DNA from: Lingula anatina
Lineage: Eukaryota > Brachiopoda > Lingulata > Lingulida > Lingulidae
Assembly (NCBI RefSeq): GCF_001039355.2
Contig: NW_019775980.1
Coordinates: 661,892 to 715,363 of the forward strand
DNA length: 53,472 nt
Direction of reading: 5' to 3'
In this document: one piece after another, positions 42,401 to 51,400 of the stretch
How positions within the stretch are numbered: the stretch's first letter is position 1
Layout of the letters: the number at the start of each line of letters is the position of its first letter
Notes under the pieces: model-generated
Seen by the model: the letters and a program-made list of their open reading frames with translations, nothing else
Databases searched by the model: none
What the model was told of the DNA's origin: nothing
Made by a program: the position numbers and the translations under genes

Positions 42401-45400
42401 GGACCTCACCTTCACTTTCAAGCCCATCTGACTATATTGACTGTTCTAGCAAAGAGGAAATGTCCATACATTGTACCCTGAACCTTGCAGTTCTTTGACT
42501 TTTAAAAGTGGTTTTCTCAACAGCCAGTTGCTGGTCTATCTTTGTCAAAAATTCACTCTGTCGCACATCTGATGTTACCATGGTCCAAAGAATGGAGATC
42601 TTGATGTCGGCTCTGTCTCCATCATTTGGAAATCACCCAGACAATGCATGCATGTACCTTCAATGGCATCTGTGCACTGTGTTGTGCTTCTTGTTTTGAA
42701 CAACAGTGGCTGGCACATTATCCCGCAAAAGCATGAAGATGAGAAGTGCAATGAGGGATAGATCAAGTAATAGCTGGGCCCTCATTGCCCTAGCCAGAGC
42801 ATTCCCTGGGAATCGTGTGGCTTACTGTATTGACAGCAAATATAGTTTCAAGAAGTTCTCAAAGTCTTGACCCTGTCATGAGTTGATATATGCACTAAAG
42901 GTAGCTCATCTCTGTGTGGAAGCCAACAAGCCTTGCAACTGGAGATGGTAGTATATTGGATTCTTGTTCACTTTCAACAGTAGTCTGGTCCTTCCTTCCA
43001 CCACAGTGGTTGATTAAAGGTAATTATTGGGGATTGCTCTAAACTGTTAAACGTGTGAATAAATTAAATTCAATGTGGGGTAGATGCATGACAGTTCTTT
43101 CTGTAGATCTATATCTATCAGAGAAAGAGACATAACAGATGCTTTTGCTGGGTGATCCCCTCTAGTCACCATTTGACCATGTAACCAATCCATAGTAGTT
43201 TGGGCTGTGGCTGGAAAGCAGGTAAAGACAGTTTCCAAAAAAATGGTTTCTGATAGGATCCGATTCTTAGTTATTGGGGTTTTCTATGTTGGTGAATGTG
43301 GCAACAAATACTCCAGGATTCTGTCCCTTGTGTGGCCCTGGAGCCCCTCTCATATCTTACTATTAGGAGTATACGAGCAACAGAATCCATGTAATTAGGA
43401 ATCTGTTTCCAAAAAGTTTATGCTGTTGGACACCAAACCTATTTGGACAGACCAGCAGTACATTTGGCCTGGCTGATTATACAGTATGATTGCTTGTCCA
43501 ATTGATGCAAAATTTCAATCTGTCTTAGACTGGTTTCCCATAGATTTAGATCAATCTATCTGGAGCGATGTAACTCCTTGGAGGTTCACGCTAAATTGCT
43601 GTCAGGTTCCGAGAGCCGAGCGCGCACAAAGGTTAATTACCCCCTAACAGCTTTTAGTAGGCAGGGCAGACATTTAAGCCGGTCAGGCTGACAACAATCT
43701 AGCGAGACTCCCCACGGGGATAGATTGATCTAAAACTCTATGGGAATGCACTCTTAGAAAAAAAGACTTATATTGTGTTTGGTGCCACTGTTAACTGTAC
43801 AACTTTTTACCTCCATTTCTTATTAATCAATATAACTAAGATAAGGGGGTAGAGACACAATCTTGAGTGGAATATTTACTGAAGATAGTCTTATGAATTA
43901 TCTTGCTGACAGTCATATTGGAAAATACTTTGAACAGGTACATAGATGGGTATAATAAACAATAATAATAAAAAAAACAAAAAGCAAACAAACAAACAAA
44001 CAAAAAAGTGTTTTTCATATACCATATATTTATGATATTAGCAAAGAAATATTTGTTCCCAGAATGAAAAGAAGTCCTATCCTGTCGGAATCTTTATTTG
44101 TCTGATTTTTCACACTTAGACTCACATTTCTCCTAAAGAGCCATATTTGAAGCTAAACCTCACAGAGTTGTTGTGAATGAAATAATGAAATAATGATTAT
44201 ACACCCAAACAAATTCAATTGCCTATCTTCAAATACATAATTTGCAATTTTAGGCAACACTTTAGGGAAAATCTGTACAAATGGTCTTTGCCAGAACTTT
44301 GACTCAAGCCAGTGACCTTTAGTGAATGAATCCTATTAAATAAGTTTTTTTTCAGTGAATAGGTCCTTTTCTTTAACTCTGTGTGTATTTTAAGGTTTTA
44401 CCTCCATTTATTTCTAGCACAATGCTATGTAAATTAAACAACACAATTCATTTACAGTGATGCAATGTTATGGCGGCCATCTTGGAAAAGCTGCCTTAAA
44501 AACCTTTTTCCACTACTTAGATTTTTCTAGATTTTTATTATGTTTAAATTTAGATATTAAGCTTTCTCAAATACCTCATTAAATTTTTTTAAATAAGTCC
44601 CTACTGAAGTAAAAAGGTTAAAAAAATTATGTCTTATAAAACCTTATGAATGCACTTACTGGCGGCCATATTGAAAAATGCATTGAACCGGAACGTAGAT
44701 GAGTGTAAGAAGAAAATGTAAAAAAAAAACAAGTGTTTTTTTTTATATAAAATATGACATTTATATAGAAATCTTTGTCCTCAGAATGAAAAGAAGTCAA
44801 TATTAATTACCTACCCCATCCACTTATACATAATTTTTATCCACATGATTTTTCACAATTTGTCTCATATTTCTCCTAAAAATAAATATCTTGCAGCCAA
44901 ACTTCATAAATTTGCTGTGAGTGATGTACTTATTGTAATTAACACCAAAAGTGTCAATAACCAATCTTTAAAAAACATTTATTGCAAACTTTTAGGCAAA
45001 ATTTCATGTTAAAAATCTGTACAAATGACCTCTGCCTGACCTTTGACCCCAAGCCAGTGACCTTTGGTGAATAATTCCTATTAAATAAGCTTATTTTTTC
45101 AACAAAATTTTCTTTGTCTATAACTTTGTGTATATTTCAAGTATTAAACCCCATTTATCTTAGCAAAATACCACCTAAATCAAAAGACGCCATTTACTTA
45201 CAGTGACCCAAGATAATGGTGGCCATCTTGAAAAAGCTCCCTTAAAAACCTTTTTTCCACTACTTAGATATTTCTAGATTTTTATTATGTTTTACTTTGG
45301 ATATAAAGCTTTCTAAAATACCTAATAACATTTTTTGCAGTAAGTCTCTACTGAAAAAAAATGTTAAAAAAATTAAGTCTTATAAAACCTTATGAATACC

Positions 45401-48400
45401 CTTGCTGGCGGCCATATTGGAAAAAAGGAATTGAGCCTGAACATAGATGGTTGTAATAAGAAAAAGTAAAAAAAAAACAAATTGTTTCTATATATTTTAT
45501 GACATTTACATAGAAATATTTGTCCCCAGATTGAAGAGAAGTCAACTTTTAATACCTACCCTACACATTTATACATACTTTTTATTCATCTGATTTTTCA
45601 CAATTTGTCTCATATTTCTCCTAAAAAATACATATTTTGCAGCCAAACTTCATAGATTTGTTGTGAGTGATGTAATGATTGTAATAAACACCACAAGTTC
45701 TAATAAACAATCTTTAAAAACATTTATTGCAAACTTTTAGGCAATATTTCAGGTAAAATTCTATACAAATGACCTTTGCCTGACCTTTGACCCTAAGCCA
45801 ATGACCTTTGGTGAATAATTCTTATCAAATAAGCTTTTCTTTTAAACAAAAAGGTCTTTGTCTCTAAGTCTGGATATACACACACTGGACAAAAGAAGTG
45901 TCACCCCCTAACTCAGAGTAATAAAAGTAGACNGATTTTTAATATGATGATCAGAGATTAGTGGACCAACATAACAGGAATCAATTAGTTCATCAGATGC
46001 CCTGGTTAACACAAGATCGAGTGTGTGGCCCTGGACATGTGTTGGAGAAGTGACATGCTGAGTTAAAGCAAATGAGCTTATAAGTTCATTAAATTGTTTA
46101 GTCTCAGGGTTATCATGCTTTTCCCAAGGGAGATTCATATCACCAACAATGAGAAGTTTTGCTCGTAAAGGTGCCAGATGTTCAAGCAGATCAGCAAATT
46201 CTGAGAGAAATGATCCCTTGCGGAGTTTATTTGCCTTTGATGGTGGAACTCTGTAGACGGTGACAATTCTTAATGAATCTGAGATGGCTGTTGCTTGGGC
46301 TTCAATATATTCAAATGAGGAGCAGTCATTTGATTTTGGAAGATACGTTAGCTTAAATTGCTCTTTACACAGAATGGCCACTCCTCCTCCTCGGCGTCCA
46401 ATGCGTGGGAAATGAATGCCCTGGTATCCCGGTGGTGTAATATCAGCTTGTATTTGTTGCTGGAGATCCGATGTAACCCATGTTTCAACCATAGAAACGA
46501 AGTCTATGTTGTAGTCTTTGATGAAATCAGTAATAAATGATAACCCAATTGAGCTGGCTTTCTAATTTAAACTGCATACCCATCCTAAAAAATCAAACTT
46601 GTTAGTTAAAAATAATAATAAGTAACAGAGTTTTCTTTTCCTAAGGTTTGTAGTAGCAGTGCAAAAAGATTGTTGTCAAGTTTAATGTAAAATCATATAT
46701 AATAAATTACAGAATAATTATCACCAATTTGTGATTATTGACTATAAATAGCATGGAAGGGTAGAAAATTTGATAACCATTTGGCTTCATGTCCATGGGA
46801 GCTCTGAGTCCCACAATGAATATGCCAACACGATAAAAAAGAATATTTCACTAAAATGAACAACTTTTAGAAAAAGAAACCAATTAGACTGCTTTTTCAA
46901 CTTAGGCTGCATTTTAGTCTTATTTTTCTTTTTTGAAAGTTTGACAATCATATTTAACATGCTTTTCTCACAATGGTCGTCATGGCAGCAGCACCCAGAT
47001 TGTTTTCTTCTATTTTGACGCAATATTACATAATGCTTAACAGCATGATGACCTTCAATTTTTAGTAATAAAATATTCGTATCATGGAAGCAAGGGTCTT
47101 CAAGACCGTGGAGGTTCTAAGTCACACCTTGAAAATGCCAATATGTGAAAAATTTAATTTTCGCAAAAAACTGTTTAACTGCCAGAAAAAATTACCAAAC
47201 AGACTGCATTGCCTACTGAAGCTGTATTTTACTCCCATGTTTCTTTCCTGTAAGTTTGAGAACAGTAAGTGACATGGTTTACTTTAGATGCTCATCATGG
47301 GAGCAGTGCCCAAAATAGGGGTTTCTTCAAGTTTCGATGCAATATTACATAATGTTTGTCAGCATAATGACCATCATTTTTTAATAATTAAATATTAGTA
47401 TCATGGATATTTAGAAAAATGTGACTAGCACAGGTCTTCAGGCCCATGGGACGTCAAAGTCACAACTTGAAAATGCCAAAACAAGACAGCACTGTTTTGA
47501 AATGTTTTATTTTCATTTTAAACAATTTTTAACATAAAACAACACGAACAGTTTACTGCCATTGATCAACTTCGAAAATTGATGAGATGGAAAAAATATC
47601 AATAGAACAGTGTTTAATGTCCAACTGCCTCCATTCTGGGAGTCTGAACATAGTGAATGATTGAATCTGACAAACTGCATTGATATGAGTTTATTTCGAT
47701 TTTTAAAACTCTATAACATAATGCACGAGAACAAGTTAACCATCATTTTTACATAATCAACTTACCATTTGTAAAGATGCAGAAAATGTCAAACAAACAC
47801 TTTTACGTATCTTATTAGTTAAATAATGAGACTGTTACATGTAACATGCCTAAGAATTGAATCTGAGAAAATGTGAAAAAAAAACAGCATAACTTCTAAA
47901 ATAATGGCTCGATTAGGCTGATTTTCGAACTCAACCTAATTTTTAGTAAGTTTGATCACTCCTGTGAGTTTCATGACAATTGGTCTATCTGTTTTATTTA
48001 TATTGTGTTTACAGTGTTGCATATATGCTGAAAAGTGAAAAAACAGCATAACTACAACTTTGGCCCGCTCATGCCGATTTTGGAACTTGACCTGCGTTTT
48101 AGAAAGATTCATTACTCCTGTGAGTTTCATGACAACAGGCCTATCGGTTTTCCTTGAAATATGTTAACAGTGTTGCATATATGCTGAAAAGTAAAAAACA
48201 GCATAACTTCTACAATAATTGCCCGATCATGCTGATTTTCGAACTTGACCTGCGTTTTATGAATTTTCATTAGCTCTGTAAATATAAAGCCAAAAAGCGA
48301 CAGCGACGACAGACGCAGGTGATGGCAATATGTACAAATACCTCTGTGTCTGTACATAAAATAGAAATAAATATTTTTATCGATTGATACATCGCTTTAT

Positions 48401-51400
48401 TTAAACATTTGAGCAACTTGTATAACATCTAAAACAAAGTACCAGCAATGAAAATATGTCAATATTGTTACACCCAACAGTAATTAAAGCAATGCAAAAA
48501 TACATGAATGTGTGTGGCACAAATGGTTAGTTTTTATTTTGATGTGCTGATTATTTTATTTTATACTTTAGACAGTTAACCAATGAACACTAAATTCCCT
48601 TTTAAAACTTGGACCACTCTTCAATTTTAGCCAAAAACTAAATTTTACAAATTTACCTGCGGTCCAGTATCAGTTCCATTTGCATCTGAATTATTTTGTC
48701 TTTAATAAAAAGCACTACAAACCATGTCATGTGTGCAAAAACGTGCTTATAAAACTAAAGACAATGTATTTTATAACTGCATAAACCGTTCTTTAGGTGG
48801 TACAAACTTAAAATAATATGACAAATTTAAGTTCACTGATTACCAATAAATTTTATCATTAGCAACAGCCAGCACAGCTCAGAATATTTTTTATCCCTTA
48901 AAAGATCGTCAAAAGTTGTGATGGTGCTCATTGCCACACAAATATCCTAAACGAAACTCTGCAAACATCATATTGCACTAATTTTTTTTTAAAGAGTTCC
49001 CTTTCATCAAATTTTGGACCCGCCATTTTGAAAAAGTCCGATGGAAAGTTGTCTATTTGAAACGATGTTTTTCATCTAAAGGATTGATTCATTTAATATC
49101 ACAATGATTTACTGTAATGATGATTTACTGCACGTGCTTACCCAACCAGAAAAACATAAATTATGTGCATACATCATGCACTTAAGAAAAAAGTCCTAAA
49201 CATGGAGGTCCCACTGAATCGGCCTCAGATCTTTGAGCCAACGCTGGTTTCTGCACAGACAAATTTGACTGGCAGCCACCGTGAGAACATAAAACAATGC
49301 TCATAGCAGATTATCAACTCTCACTTATCTTTATATCGCTCGGCTTGGCATTTTTCTAAGTGTAACTTCAAAATATTCTCATTAAACATGAATAAATCAA
49401 GAAGTAGACGCACTGGTTCAGCTTCTCTGTCTTGAGCCACGCAGAGGCGCGTGGAGGATTAGACCAGTTTCGAGGATGTAATTTCAAAGGACGTCGCATT
49501 GAAAAGAATGTCACGATCTGATTGGACGAGAGAGAAAATTGATGTCTTGTTTCTACTCCTTCTCTTTATAACTTCTTGGCCGGCCCAAATGTCTGTCTCG
49601 CCTATTAAGATCCAGATGGATCGATCTAAATCTGTGGGAATGCAGTCTTAGACTCGCTGTCTGAAGTGAAAAATACTCAAGTACCGCCCAGCCATGCCAA
49701 CGGCGGATTTAGAAGAGGGGTGCCAGGGGGTTCAACATGTTCTGAATGCGCGCTTAGGCAATCATAAGCTGCCCACTAGTAGTTATGAACTATAATATTA
49801 TATAGCGTCACGATATGAGCTGGTGAAGACTTTGACAAAGTAAAGTAGATCTCATGTAGTTATTATTACAAGTACATTTGGTTACTTACAGTACCCGTAT
49901 TCAAAGCAAATTTTACCACTTTGGGCGCTGAAGGAAGACTTGGTCCCACCTCTGTAGGCAGTCACTATGATGGACAATCCCATGAAGGACTGGTGAACGT
50001 CACTCAAGGAATACAAAACTTTTCTGTCCCATACCCAGGGACATATAGGATAGAGGCAGCAGGTGCGTGCAAATTAAATTATTTAAATTATTATCATCAA
50101 GGTGATGATATGTCTTCAACAGTCGAAAACATTTTGACCCAAACGAAATTGTGTGGAAAAAATAAATAAAAATGCAGACACTTGCTCACGAATTGGGTGA
50201 GCTGAATACCCTCGTAATGCAGTGTTAGTTGAATTGTGCAATCTTAATAGAATACGATCACTGTCCTGTAAAAGTTGAGTTCAAACTTAAAAGCTGAAAT
50301 CGAGAAAATTGGAACAACGGAACTTAGACATATAGTGGATAGAAAAGAGAACAAGTAGCGTTCGTCAATTAAGATGTAATAATTGTAGTTTACATAAACA
50401 TCGTACTTTTAGGTGCTGCGGGTGGATGTGACACATATTATTCCCCACAGGGTTGCGATCTGCGATTAAAGGGGGCGTATGTTGCTGGGTCATTTCAACT
50501 ATCTGCAGGTACATATAATTTCGACATTTCCACTAATTAAATTTATCCTCAAAGTTATTGTACCACCAGCGTAGACACCATGGCGGTACACATGATTTTA
50601 GTCCCGACCCGCCTGTTCCGCCGGCTCCGTTGGCCTGCCTGTTCTGCCGCCAAGTTCCCGTTTCCGCTTCTCCTCTTAGACTACAAGAACCTGTGAACCC
50701 TTCTATTGGATTTAGGTCACATATCATCTCAACTCGATCCACGTGCATTTTGGGCCTTGTGAGTGCTGGGGTCTAGGTGTGGCACCTGTTGCAATGCACG
50801 CTTGTTAAAAATGTATAAAATTCAATGCTAAATATCTCCCAAACCGAAGAAATTATAGGGAAATTTTCTACAGATGGCTGACGTCATACGTGGGGATTTC
50901 AAATATGCTTTTGGATGTGACCTTTGACCTTTATTTCAAGGTCAAACGGGCCAAAATTTTCTAGAATTGAGAATTTTTTGAAAAGAAAAATTCTGCCGAT
51001 TTTCAGAAACTACACAGAATTAACATTTAATATTATGGGCAGATGTTACCCTTATGGTCATGTCTTATATTCGTGAGTTTGGGGTAGCGGCCATAATATG
51101 CCGAAAATGAAAACTCTCTGTAATTCAGGAACCGTAAATGCTAGAGATCTCTTGTTTTTTGCATTTTGTAGAGCCCAACACTGGAAATGGTGTCCGTCTG
51201 GAAAAGATAACATAAGGCTTAGTGAGATAGACACTTCTGGTCAAAAATGACATCATTTCATGAAATTCGTACATCTAGAATTTCTGAGCACTTCCCATTT
51301 CAAGAATTTCAACAAAAATGACTATTTCTTTATTTCATTTTATTTCTTCTATACAAAATCTATGGCACATTACTGTAACTCTAAAATTGCAAACATTTCA

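Noticed and set aside
47885-48290. Possible CRISPR-like array
   Set aside because: The entire 155-159 bp unit repeats with no unique spacers, and the genome is animal.
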